From Melampsora larici-populina 98AG31 (taxonomy: Eukaryota; Basidiomycota; Pucciniomycetes; Pucciniales; Melampsoraceae): a stretch of 64,000 nucleotides of DNA. Numbering within the stretch: the stretch's first letter is position 1; every line of letters starts with the position of its first letter. The notes below the pieces were generated by a model. That model ran no database searches. It had not been told where the DNA came from and saw only the letters and a list, made by a program, of their open reading frames with translations. Positions 45,454 to 57,158 of the stretch are shown here, one piece after another. Location of the stretch: contig NW_006768791.1 of the NCBI RefSeq assembly GCF_000204055.1, positions 485,094 through 549,093 on the forward strand. The letters are read 5' to 3'. The translations under genes and the position numbers were made by a program.

Positions 45454-48400
45454 ATGAGCGATCACGGACTAGTATCAACATCAGCTGGTAACCCACCATC
45501 GTCAACTCACTCTCAATCCGAGGAAGAAGGCAACAATACATTACTCCAGATAACTGATTCTCTACTCCAATCTATTAGAAATCCATCCAACATTTCCCCG
45601 TCAAGTAATTTAAACAATCCACCTCCGTCTGATTCAAAGATGTCTGCTCCATTGAGTCAACCAGTTATGCAAGGAACAAATAAACAGCTTCAAGCCGTAT
45701 ACGTGAATCAAGCTCTAAGTAAAATTTGTCCCGAAAAACCCCTATCGGACGAAAATTATTTCATCTGGTCATCCGAAGTCAGAAACGGACTGGACTCATT
45801 GTACTACATTGAGTACATAGAAACTGATGATATTAAAGATGAACCTGGATCTATAATCCACGAAGTCGCTAGGAAATTTCTTACATCCTGGTTGCTTAAA
45901 CAGATGGATGCGACAAACAGATCTAGATTTGAACCGAAGATAACCACCTACACGACTAACGGTGCTAAAACTGAAAGCTTACCTGCTAGACTTTGGAAAT
46001 CGGTCGAAGACCATCACGGAAGCCGTACGAATGAAACTCGACTACTATTGGAAAGATCACTTAACTTAATTGTACAATCTCCATCCACCCCTTTATCTAA
46101 ACATCTAGAATTTTTTCAATTGGCTGCCACAAAGTTTAAGAATGCTGGCGGGAAGATAACGAATGACGATTTAGGTCAAAAGCTTTTGATTTCCTTGAAT
46201 AATGCTCACTTTGATGACGCTAAGGCCATAGCCGATCAAGACATCACGGACTATGACAAAGTGGTGAATGCCTTGAAGAAACGAATGGCAACTGTTGCGA
46301 TGCTGCGGGGTAATAGGCCAGATCGACTTATACAACATCCACCCGTTCAGATCATGCCGGAGGCTAGTGCGGTGTCTAGAAATCGTTTTGCAAACAAATG
46401 CACTAAGAAGAAATGTTTAGGCATTAATCACTCACCGGATCTATGTTTCAAAAAGCCAGGTAATGAACATATGCAACGTGAATGGATAGCTGAAAGGATC
46501 AAACTCGGTCAATGGAAAGGAGAGGTTCCTTCTAACCTTCCCGATGCATCTGCCTCAACCGCTGTTCTGGACGAACCATCCATTGAAGATCTTGAAGCTT
46601 CGTTCGCTAGAATGTCACCTTCAGCCAGCCATGTATCAACGGTGCATCTTCGAGACGAGGTTGCGAAAAATGCGGCCGAGAACTCGATTATTGCTCTGAT
46701 CGACACTGCAGCATCTCATCACATGTTTAACGATAGACACTCATTCTCATTATACGAAGATATATCCAATCGTCACGAATTGCTGAACTTGGCTGGTGGC
46801 ACAGTAACTTTGCCAATTGTAGGAAAAGGATCTGTTTCATTCAAAGGTCCTAACGGTGATATCTTCAAATTGCATGACTGTTTGCACGTGCCGGAATTAA
46901 AGCACAGTTTGATCTGCGGAACGATTTTGATTAAAGAGGACTTTATCACGGTTTGAGAAGGCGATTCTTTCAAGATCTCTCAAGCTGGGAAAGTTGCATT
47001 CGTCGGACACTTCATGAAGAACATCAATTTATTACAAGTCAAAGTTAGCATATTGACTCGATCTCAACCACCTCAAGCCTCTTTCACTGATGCTATTTCA
47101 CTCCACCGTCGTTTAGGCCACCCTAATGTTAGATATATGAAAATGATGCTATCAGAGGAGAGTGTGATTGGTATCGGTGACTTGAAATCAACAGTTGTTC
47201 CTGATTCTATTGACTGCAATCCATGTAACCTTGCGAAAGGTCACCGAATTTCTCATTCTTACTCACGAGAGAGAAGTAAATCTTTACTTGAAAATATTCA
47301 TATCGATCTGAGCGGTATCATCAGGACACCGGCCTTATGTGGAAGTATATATTTCATACTTTTCACGGATGATTACTCAAGTTTTAGGGATGTGTCAGGC
47401 CTTTCAAATAAATCATCTGAGGCTGTGTTTGAGAAGATCCGTCAATACGTGGCACTAGTTGAACGCCAATGTGAAGCAAAGGTCAAGAATTTCACCATCG
47501 ACAATGGTAGTGAATTTATCAATGATTTACTGGTGCCATGGTGCGAAGAACGAGGCATCTATATGCGGACCACTGCAGCTCATACCCCTGAGGAGAACGG
47601 GGTAGCTGAGCGTGGTAATCGTTCTGTGAAGGAGAAATCACGCGCATTGATGATTCAGGCTAATATGCCCATTAGATTCTGGCTTTATGCAGTCAAGGCT
47701 TCAGTCTACCTTCTCAACCGTACTGTCTCTTCATCCCTACCAAAAGGGAAAACCCCTTATCAATTGAAGTATGGGTCAAAACCGGATATGTCTCATGTTA
47801 AGACATTTGGATGTTTAGCTTATGTTCTCATACGCAAAGCCCTTTGTACTGGGGGTTTTGGTCACGTTTCACGACAAGCTATACTCCTTGGCCATACTAA
47901 TCATAATCATAACTATGAAGTTTTCATCATAGAATCAAACACCATCGTTCTCTCTCATGATGTTACCTTCAAAGAACATATTTTTCCTTTTCAGAAACTC
48001 AAGCCTTTCAATGTCAGCCATCTATCAGTTGACGATGAGGACGAACTTTTATTAACGGATCCTTCCACTTTGGCTCCAGACAATCACCGCGAGCAAAGTG
48101 ACAACGAATTACTCCCTGGTGGTGAAGGAATGCACCAGGAAACAGAACCTTTGGTAGAACAGCAAATCGAAGGCAATACTGAAGACCATCTTAATAATCA
48201 ACTTGAGGACCTTGTAATTGATCAGGACTCAGGACCACGAAGATCGGAACGTCTTAGGCAACCTGTGACTCGATATACTCCATCGGCAAACTTTGCATTT
48301 TGGAACGACTCATCCTCTTTCACCGATGAATTCGATCTATTCCACTATGCTTTCTCAGTTGGTCCTATTGTTCGCCTAATTCACGAACCAGCAACATACA

Positions 48401-49968
48401 AGTTAGCCATGAAGGCACCCGATAAAGCTGAATGGCTGACAGCCTGTAAGAAAGAAATGAGCAACATGAAGAGACGGGGTGTATGGCGTCTAGTTCCTCG
48501 ACCTAAAGATCACCCAGTCGTCGGCAGCAAGTGGCACCTTAAAATTAAGATGAACACAGACAACACCATCAACAAGAGAAAAGCTCGAATAGTGGCTAAA
48601 GGTTACACACAAACTTACGGTGTAGATTATCTAGACACATTTGCTCCCACTGGCAAACCGGTATCATATCGCGTAATCATTGTTTATGCAACGATCTTTG
48701 GTATGGAAGTACACTCAATGGACGCGGTGGCCGCTTTCTTGAACGGCAGGCTTAAGGAGCTGATTTACATGGAACAACCAGAAGGATTCGAGGAAGGTGA
48801 AGACGGAGAAGATCTAGTATGTTTATTGTATCAGGCTATTTATGGATTGAAGCAATCTGCAAGAGAGTGGAATGACGAGTTTAAGACCAAGTGCAGAGCA
48901 GTCGGATTTGTTCAATCGGTAGCTGATGAGTGTGTATACATTAGAGTAAGAGGAGATAACATCTGCATTTTCTACTTACATGTTGATGATATGGCAATTA
49001 CCGGTAATGACATCAAAGCATTTAAAGAAGAGATCAAATCATTATGGGAGATGGAGGATTTAGGCTTATCTACATGCGTAGTGGGAATACAAACTGTTCG
49101 AAAAGGTCCTCATCACTATGCCATCGGTCAGGAAGCGTACACTCTATCAATTCTGGAACGATTTGGTATGATGGACTGTAAACCGGCCTTGACACCATTC
49201 CCTGGAGGCACCAAACTACGACGATCAACGCCTGAAGAATCAGCTATGTTTAAAAGATTGAACTTGCCTTATAGAAGCGGCGTTGGTAGCATCATGTATC
49301 TAGCGCAATGCACAAGACCGGACATTTCATACGCGGTAGGGTGTTTATCTCAACATCTGGAGAACCCCAATAAACACCATTGGGAGGCATTTCAACACGT
49401 ACTCCGTTATCTTAAAGGCACAGCTTCTTTCTGTATTCATTACAAATATGACTTAACACTACCAAAAGAATTATCCAGCAACAATAGCTGGACATTACCA
49501 ACATATTTCTCTGACGCTGATTGGGCCGGGGATAAGAGTACTAGAAGATCGACCACTGGCTATGTGTTTATGATGGCAGGAGGAGCAATAAGTTGGAGGA
49601 GTCGGTTACAGCAGACGGTAGCAAAATCCTCAACTGAAGCGGAATTTAGAGCGGCAAACGAAGCAGGTGATGAAATGATATGGCTAAATGTGTTATTAGA
49701 ATCTATTGGATTAAAACAACAATATCCTCAATTTTTAAACTGTGATAGCATGAGTGCTATAGATGTGTCTGAGAATGTGGTGCTACATGGAAGGACAAAG
49801 GCTATAGAAATTCATTTTTATTGGTTGAGGGAGAAGGTTAAGGATGGTACTTTTCAATTGAGACATGTGGAGTCGGAGGATATGCTGGCGGATGTTTTAA
49901 CAAAACCATTACATCCAGGTCCATTTAGAAGCTTTAGAGAAAGGATAGGTCTTAGGTTAATTGAATGA
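45454..49968 (+). pseudogene. Copia Gag-Pol polyprotein, one in-frame TGA
   Basis: A single frame of 1504 codons is interrupted only by TGA 46954-46956 (codon 501). Order: Gag with a CX4CX4HX4C knuckle (about residues 316-331), protease (LIDTAASHHM, about 415), GAG-pre-integrase zinc region (LHRRLGHPNV ... CNPCNLAKG), DDE integrase (IHIDLSG, IDNGSEF, EENGVAERGN), RT (ARIVAKGYTQ, YLHVDDMA) and RNase H (FSDADWAGDKSTRR, KSSTEAEF, ADVLTKPLH). This IN-before-RT order defines copia. The stop lies after protease, not at a gag/pol border, so a nonsense mutation is likelier than programmed readthrough. Confidence 0.93.
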
Positions 49969-49999
49969 TGATATTTCAAAGCTGTCGATTGAGGGGGGG

Positions 50000-50778
50000 T
50001 GTTGGTGTTCAATTGACTCAGGATGAAAAGATGAAGAATAGAAGCGAGGAGTTACAATTTCCTAATTACATGTTACGAAAGCTATGACGAAATGAAAACA
50101 CTTACTATGACGTCAATGTATCTGAAAGCCTTTATAAGATAGTTACTTTTCATTTGTAACGTTTTCTCTTTCCTCATCTTTGGAAAGAGAAACGTACGTA
50201 TCCCATCTTAGAACCTTTTCATATTATGTATCCAACTAACTGTTATAACATTGTAGCTATCTTTCACTTAGATCACTGAGAGCTCACCATAACATCGTGT
50301 GCTCTACTTTATCAAATCTATCTACATTATAGGTATTTACTTTTGTTATCAATAATAGAAGAGTCGAGACTTATCTTTCATATTTATATTTGTATCTTTC
50401 TCTTATTTGTTGTAGGTCAGAGTTCTTTCCTATAACAGGAGAACTTCTAGTGATCCTTATCTAACTTATAGCGCATATCAGGTAATTAATAATCTTTGGA
50501 AAGAGAAACCTATCTTTCACTTAGATCACTGAGAGCTCACCATAACATCGTGTGCTCTACTTTATCAAATCTATCTACATTATAGGTCAGAGTTCTTTCC
50601 TATAACAGGAGAACTTCTAGTGATCCTTATCTAACTTATAGCGCATATCAGGTCAGAGTTCTTTCCTATAACAGGAGAACTTCTAGTGATCCTTATCTAA
50701 CTTATAGCGCATATCAGTTCCTCTTTGTCACAGGAACATTTATCACAGACCGTATTCCAAGTCACGTAGACATTTTCA
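50000..50778 (+). repeat. Copia 3' LTR
   Basis: 779 bp, nearly identical to the 5' LTR; visible differences lie in the first 60 bp. Confidence 0.93.
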
Positions 50779-51124
50779 GATCAAGACACTACATGATTTG
50801 CAGAAGAATTTGTGATTTCATTGGTCTTGCAAGGTCACTGTCCCAGACTCCCAATACATCCCAGTTCCCAGTTTTGGACCAAAATTGGGTTTCTGACATT
50901 TTCTGCATTGTGGTTGTAAATTATGAAAAGCTGACCCTTCCCAGCTTCTCCATAATCCTATGTTTTCTCAATTTTCTAAACTCAGTGTTAAATTTGCAAA
51001 TTGGCATAGTGTCAGAGTACCATTGATCTTAAGACATTGTAAAGCTTTGTAGGTGCAGTGGTATTGCTACAGTGAAAGAAATTTTCTTGTTTGGGTAACC
51101 ACTGATGGCAGGAAGACAGAATGA
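50779..51124 (+). repeat. Repeat R, right copy, 3' part
   Basis: It continues R from the copia TSD and matches 1825-2170. After 51124 similarity to the left copy ends. Confidence 0.8.
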
Positions 51125-52097
51125 ATTTCAGAAACTTGTCTTGTCAAGAACCAGTTATTGGAGTTGTGAAAGACATAATTATATCCTATGTATTTTGACG
51201 TGCACAGATATCTGGGAGAGCAGTGTCAGCCCTGATCCCTGATTACAGGACCACTGGCTAATAGTACCACATGTAATATTAACATTTTGTATAAAAAATA
51301 AGCCACATCTCAACTTCAAGGCTCAGTGTCAAGCGCCACTCAAACAGATGTTTGTAATGTGTTAAATACATAATAAACCTAACTCAAGCATCAACCACAA
51401 GTTGACACATGAATAGACAAGACTTGCACACCAGCCACAAGTTGATGTTTGACTTGAGAGTATCTAAACCCACCTTCTTCCCTAGATCTATCCCTCATCT
51501 TTTACTACAATCACATCACAAAACCACATTTCACTTGACTCCTACTGAGAAGATTAAATAAATGTAAATTCGTAAACCCCCCCTTCAAGCAAAAACTCAG
51601 CATTTATGCCACCCCTTAGGGTTACAGACATATGTGCTGAGTTTGGCTTGAAAGCCGGAGGCTACAAACTTACATCCACCAGACACCCCTACTGTTTCAG
51701 CCTCCATTGGTCGTAAGAACGACTTCCTGGATTGCTGTTGAGGGGTGTGGGGCTGTCTAATTCAGCTCACAATGTCTCTATTTATATTCCAGATTTCCCT
51801 CTTCTCATGAAGCATTTTACCGCTGGCTTCAGAGATTGCATTAGTCATTTCCAAATTAAATTTTCATCCTTGATCATTAATTGCCTTCTCCTACTCCTTC
51901 ATCTAACTTTCTCAGCCTCAGTTCTTAATACAACTTCTCGATGTATCTTTATCTTACCAATCCTGTAAATACATTTCTTCATTATGCTCAATATGGAAGT
52001 TAATACCATTCACTATCCTAGTCTTCATGTACATTGTTAGTTGTGTAGCTTGTTGAAGAATATGATTGATGGTTGTATTTCTGAACACCCAAGGTAC
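51125..52097. other. Intergenic, no supported gene
   Basis: Only short open frames without domains. A run of C (51577-51583) and a T/C-rich stretch at 51780-51960 are visible. Confidence 0.5.
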
Positions 52098-52100
52098 TGA

Positions 52101-52901
52101 CACTACAAAAAATATAATGTTTTCCGGGCAGAAAACACAAATATTGATATACCAAAATGTATATTGTTCCTGGTGTTTAGAGCTTCAATCCAAGTATTTT
52201 TCTGTATTTTTAGAGTGTATATTTATGGGATACAAAGTAAACTGAGATTTTTTCTCAGTTTCCCAGTTTTTGTTTTTGGCTGTATTTGAGAAACTGGGAA
52301 ACTGGGAAAAAACTCCCAGTTTTTACTTTGTATCCCACAATTGTTGGATGTACTAACAAAAAACTGAATGCTCACAACTTTTGTGATTGGAAAGGAAAAC
52401 ATTCCATTATTGGTTCATTAGAAAGCTGAACTATGTCTCCAAACCTTCTATTGAGGGGGCAGGGCTTTGTCTAGCTTTGCAAAGAATCTATGTGGCTTTG
52501 TGGAAGATACTTCAAAGTGACTATAGCTGCTTTGTGAGAGAAGATGAAGCCTTGCCTCATTATTAAGACATTCAGAGAGAGACACTGGCTTTCTAATGAG
52601 CCTCAAAGTGATCCTTTTGACCAAGAATTGCAAATTTTATGAGCATTTGTAGAATTCCAATTGTCCTCTCAAATCCTTATTTAAGGAACCAAATTTCAGC
52701 ATCTGTTACAGGTGTGAATCTGATGAATATGGGGATTTTGTTAGTACGTTCAACAATATACACTCCAAAATACAAAGAAATACTAAGATCAAAGCTCTCA
52801 ACACCAGGAACAATATCCATATTCTTTTGTATTTTTTGCCCTCCTCTTAACCACCCAATATTTGTGTTTTCTGCCCAGAAAACATTATATTCATTGTAGT
52901 G
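52101..52901. mobile_element. Non-autonomous CACTA-like element, 801 bp
   Basis: It starts CACTACAAAAAATATAATG and ends with the inverse (CATTATATTCATTGTAGTG). The similarity runs about 150 bp into each end (GGGCAGAAAACACAAATATTG is shared). The 3-bp flank TGA (52098-52100, 52902-52904) is the TSD size of CACTA elements. There is no coding frame. Inside, 52216-52342 is an inverted repeat built around GGGATACAAAGTAAA and AACTGGGAAACTGGG. The family label rests on the CACTA terminus and TSD only. Confidence 0.75.
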
Positions 52902-52904
52902 TGA

Positions 52905-54327
52905 TTTCTACAAGCACAGGGCATTCATTGTCTCTAGAAATGAACCTCAAAGCAGCAAAGCTTCCTCTTTTTTAAGAACTCTAAAGTAGCCTTCAGGATC
53001 TTTGGTTTACCAAAGTGTAAAGCTGGCCCCTTACAGTCTTACAAGGTTAGAGTGTATCATTTCTTTACTTCCCTGAACCTTTCTTTCCCTTTCTCAACCC
53101 ATCTCCTTAGAGGTCAACTAAATTTGGTCTTCTGTACCACATGAAGGCCAGGATTTGCCTTCCTCTCTGCTATTCCCAGTGAAGAGTACATCTGACAGAT
53201 GTGTACTCCTCACAAGCACACACTCAACCCTGCCTGCATGGGGAAAAATCTCCCAAAGTTGGATGCTGAGTCATTTCATATGGTCTGATATAGGTCTGTG
53301 ACCCGGACCTGGTCCTGACCAACCAACTCTGTGCAACAATGTTTTCAAGGCCAACAGTCTGTTCCCTGGACAATCAAATCCAAGATCATCCACAATGGAC
53401 TCTTCACATGGTAAATTTGAAGGTAAGATAATCAATTTTTGCCACAGTGGACTTTTCAACTTTGAAGTTTTGTATTTTTGACTTTTCAAATTTTCCAACC
53501 TCACTTTCAAATTTGACATTCAGATTCAAGAATTCAAAAAGTCCAAAAATCATGTGCCAATGCTGCACATGATGAATTGTTGGTAGATTCCTTTGCCAGG
53601 TTGACTCTATTCCCCTTCCAGAGCTTTTGATCTGTTCAATCTCATCACATACAAGCTCTCCAAAGACATCATTTAGTTATCCTCCTTCTGAGCCTTGTTT
53701 GCCCCTACTATTGAGCCCCAACCTGCCCTGCCAAACGGCTAGGGCTTTCATTCTACCCGTAGCCAGCCTTGAAACTTCAGGGTTGGGTCACAGCCATAGC
53801 TGTCTGATAGGGCTGGCTCTGAGGGCTCACCATGACCGCTCACACCAACTCTAGATTGATGGGCTCCTCTTCCCCAAGCAGGCTTGCTATGTTGTGTATG
53901 TTTCAAACTCTTACCAAACACAAAGCTACCTCATCATGTGTACATATGTATGTAGCTCAACTCAGTAGGAAGATAAAGAAGTCTTCTCTCAACTTGGTAA
54001 AATGATCAACTTGGATACATGATCAAGTGTATTGGGCTAATATGTGGACTGATTGTCCCAGAGGTCTATGTAGATCTTTGGCTTGGCCTTTATCCTTGCA
54101 AAAGCCCTTTAGCAATAATTGATTATTGAGTTCAAATCAGAGGTGAAATGGGAAATATATGTGAAGACTGCGTATGAGGCGAGAAAAGTGTTACATATGT
54201 AGGTCAATTTGATTTGATTCCATATGATAGTTGATGAATTTTTATCCTAAGAAATCTTCATTCCCAATTCACATAATTTGTCAGACAGCCAACGGCCATC
54301 TAATCAAAACCCGGAGTTTGTTTTGTC
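52905..54327. other. Intergenic, no supported gene
   Basis: No open frame here has a recognisable domain or convincing splice structure. Confidence 0.5.
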
Positions 54328-54740
54328 TTATGATCTTTCTAAACCTCTTGTATTAACCCACCTTAGATCATCCGCAATCCAGCCGGCTATGTCATCAACA
54401 CCTACCGTGGCGCCACGCGGAATCATTCTACGGCCATACATCTCTTTTGCTGCCTCGAATCCTGTGATTGAACGCAATAGGGTAAATACAAGAATTAGTA
54501 TCAGAAAAATGTTAAATCTTTCAAAAGATCAGATTACTCGTTGAGGAGTTGATCAAAGCACATACCCGATCCACTGCTTGGCCCCCCAGCCTGTAGCCAC
54601 TGTAGAACTTTTTGATTTTCAACGAACAAATTCCGGAATTTTGCTGGGTTTGCATTCATCTGGCTAATGATCTCCGTAATACTAACCCCCATCACGAGTA
54701 TAGGTGAAAGTAAGAAAACGCAAGCTAAGAAGAATCTCAT
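54328..54740 (-). CDS. Small secreted protein, 102 residues, paralog of 62219-62633
   Basis: Exon 1 (54740-54566) and exon 2 (54461-54328) join at phase 1 through a 104-nt GT-AG intron. The N-terminus (MRFFLACVFLLSPILVMG) is a signal peptide; the mature part of about 84 residues has no cysteine once the intron is removed. It aligns along its whole length with 62219-62633, including WLQAGGP versus WLDADAP and GWIADDL versus NWIDNDL, and both introns end in TTGCGTTC(A/G)ATCACAG. Secretion and small size make it an effector candidate in a plant pathogen, but that is inference. Its promoter shares elements with the paralog. Confidence 0.75.
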
Positions 54741-54938
54741 TTTGATCTTGTAAAGAGGTTTGGTTTAATAGATTATGAGGTTTATGTTGAAGTAAGTTGA
54801 TGACTCGAGCAAAAGTGATTGATGGTTTGGTTGTAAAATGAGCGTATGCTTAGAGAATGTTATTGATTGATGATGATGAAGTCAAAGCAAGAGAAGCTGA
54901 GTGATGTGAATAGAGGATAATCATCCCTCGATCAGCAG

Positions 54939-54946
54939 TATTTATA
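54939..54946 (-). promoter_or_regulatory. TATA box of the left secreted-protein gene
   Basis: TATAAATA on the minus strand, about 200 nt before the ATG, with the conserved upstream element 26 nt further upstream. Confidence 0.6.
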
Positions 54947-54972
54947 TCTGTTCCTCGCAGTGTGGTCGTTGA

Positions 54973-54994
54973 TGATAAGTCGCGTCAAGCTGTG
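54973..54994 (-). promoter_or_regulatory. Conserved 22-nt upstream element, left copy
   Basis: On the minus strand it contains AGCTTGACGCGACTTATC, identical to 61956-61977 before the paralog and at nearly the same distance from TATA, while nearby DNA has diverged. Confidence 0.55.
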
Positions 54995-55139
54995 GGTACC
55001 ACCACGGTGTCCGCACTACCCCTAAGATGAGACCATACTCCTCAAGGTGGAAGGGAGAGAGTCGGGAGTCTAATTCACCAAACTTAACACTAATTCAATA
55101 TTATAATCATCACCAATGTGAGACGCTAGCTGATATGAG

Positions 55140-56308
55140 TCGAGTAGATGCAAGTTGTAACACCCTCATGCTGTTTCGACAATAAAATTCTATAATGCTA
55201 CACTATCTTTGATATGCGGCTTCACCATCATCCTAAAGTTGAGCTTAAATCACATGTGTGATGTAAGTGTGACTCAGGATGTTTTCACCCGAACAACTAC
55301 ATTCGAGCAATGAGACTGAAGAGGAAAAAGGAATAGGGAAACTCAAGTTTGTCAAAATCATGTTAGACTTGAAATATATCGATCCCTTGGTTCGTTTGAT
55401 CTCAAATTAAATGTTTTAGCCAATTGGTACAACATTTTTTGCTAGATGAATCAACCTTCATCGGTGGTGTGATGCATCATGTCATCCTATTTTAATTTAT
55501 CAAGAAGAAGACTTATTGGAGGATCCAAAGAACCGAGGACATCAAAGCTCGACAAACTCCCTATTTATTATGAACTGTTCCGGACATCTCATCAAACACT
55601 TTGTCAAGTTTGCGATTAGCTTAACACAAGGATCATGTATTGAGGTGGAACAGGATGTAATGAGGGTGGTACCTCGTGGTACATATCACTCTCGAACATT
55701 CAGGTGCAGTCTCATCAAGCTCAGCAAAAAAATATCTATGTATGTTCTTACTCTAATGTTCATCAAATCGAAGCAACCTTTCGATTTTTTTTCCTCCGTT
55801 CTTAAAACTCCTACATAGTGAAGTACACTTTGTCTTCCTAAATTTTCATCTGAGTTATAAATTATCATGTTGTATCAATTTACCAATTCCCTCCCCAGAT
55901 TTCTGAGCATCACTATCTTCCTGCTCATCCATCTCCTTTTACTTATCACATAAATCATGTTAGCAAAGTGTGATAAGATTTCTATCAGTACACAGAAATA
56001 TAGATTTCTGCAGAAACAAAATCTAAGTGAAGTGCACACAGCCATCGATGCAAACACCCGTTTGCCGTTTCGAAGGCGAAAACATCTGCTATAAACCACA
56101 GTAACCCGGTTCTTCATCAAAATGTGTTTATGGCTCAACACAAGCCTGTCCTCATAAGGGACAGCGGTGCGAAGACTGGCGAGGAGCTACACCTTGTTCG
56201 GTATCTATCAAGCTACCCAAGATGTAAGTTTATAAATTACACTATCCGTACGTATATTTTGAATGTCTTGATCTCTGATCCTTGACGGTACCACAACTGA
56301 TCCGCCCT
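55140..56308. other. Outer part of the left duplication arm and intergenic DNA
   Basis: About 55153-55250 is recognisably similar, inverted, to about 61695-61810 (shared CTGTTTCGACA / TGTCGAAACGG context and neighbouring words), so it belongs to the duplication around the secreted-protein gene. Beyond that I see no gene. Confidence 0.5.
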
Positions 56309-56803
56309 CTACATCTTCTGGTCCTGACTATCCTCTTCATGCTCTGTTGGTCCGGTGATTTCTTTGTCTTGTAAACAAGACCTAACGTAGAATTCCTTGT
56401 CTGACGGTCTCTGTTCAACACAGTGCTGGTTGTGAGGAATTCCTTAAAAAGTGTATGTCAAATATAAATCACAAGTTTAAGCAAATACCAGTGGAGATGT
56501 TCTAATACATACGTCGGATGTGAAATATCTCAAGCCATGTAAGCCAGAGGAGCAACAAATCAGAGGATTGAAGGCAGTGTAAAGCTATGTCATTGTAGGT
56601 GAGCGCAGTGATAAACATCGCTATAGAAAATAAATATAGCAGGGCATGTACATAGTAGTAGTAAGAGCGAGAAGAAATGCTGATTTGTAGAAACTTGTTT
56701 TGTGCATAGCCAAAAAGACTTGAAAGAGTCGCCCAGGCAAGTTTATTCGCAGAGAAGGGATTGATGATTGAGATGAATTTGATTTACTTGAGCTTAGAGA
56801 CAT
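56309..56803 (-). CDS. Possible small gene, weak evidence
   Basis: A minus-strand ATG at 56803 opens 60 codons with a hydrophobic segment (AFLLALTTTMYM) ending at a TAG. Further on, a frame from about 56620 (MFITALTYND) splices in phase through GTATGT...AAG into a Cys-containing tail (IPHNQHCVEQRPSDKEFY) that ends at TAG near 56309. Joining the first part to the rest would need a very short intron. I do not recognise a family; it may be a misread intergenic stretch. Confidence 0.22.
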
Positions 56804-56916
56804 GTCTCTGAAATCAAATTAAATACAAATTGTATGAAAGGAGGGAGATCTTGATGATGAAATGATGAAATGTTAAGGTGAAGTCGATGAGATGAGAATG
56901 GGATTGCGTGGAACTT

Positions 56917-56924
56917 CCACGTCA
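56917..56924 (-). promoter_or_regulatory. UPR element (TGACGTGG) upstream of GRP94
   Basis: CCACGTCA on the plus strand, TGACGTGG on the other, 235 nt before the GRP94 ATG. This core is bound by Hac1/XBP1-type bZIP factors in the unfolded-protein response, which fits an ER chaperone. Function is inferred from motif and position. Confidence 0.5.
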
Positions 56925-57158
56925 CAGTCAACCGCGCAGAATAAATTTTTACTAGAAAGTTCTATTTCATGCTTTAAAGCTCGATTTAAAGACAAAGGGA
57001 ATCGATTTTCTACCGACAAATTCCAGACTCCATACCATACCATAGCCATACCATTACGATACGACACTACATACTCAACAATACCTGATATTTTCTAAAT
57101 AACTTCAACAAACCATCTTCTCAAATCAAATCAAAACCAACTAAACTAGCAAACCAAG

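Larger units (their letters stand above)
44623..50778 (+). mobile_element. Ty1/copia LTR retrotransposon
   Basis: Two 779-bp LTRs (44623-45401, 50000-50778; TGTTGGTG...ATTTTCA) flank one gag-pol frame, in the TSD GATCA (44618-44622, 50779-50783). I count three LTR differences (about 99.6% identity), so it is a recent arrival. A polypurine tract (49987-49999) abuts the 3' LTR. Confidence 0.96.

Noticed and set aside
1839..51026. Matching 77-codon frames at 1839 and 50793
   Set aside because: They match because both lie in repeat R; no domain or splice support.
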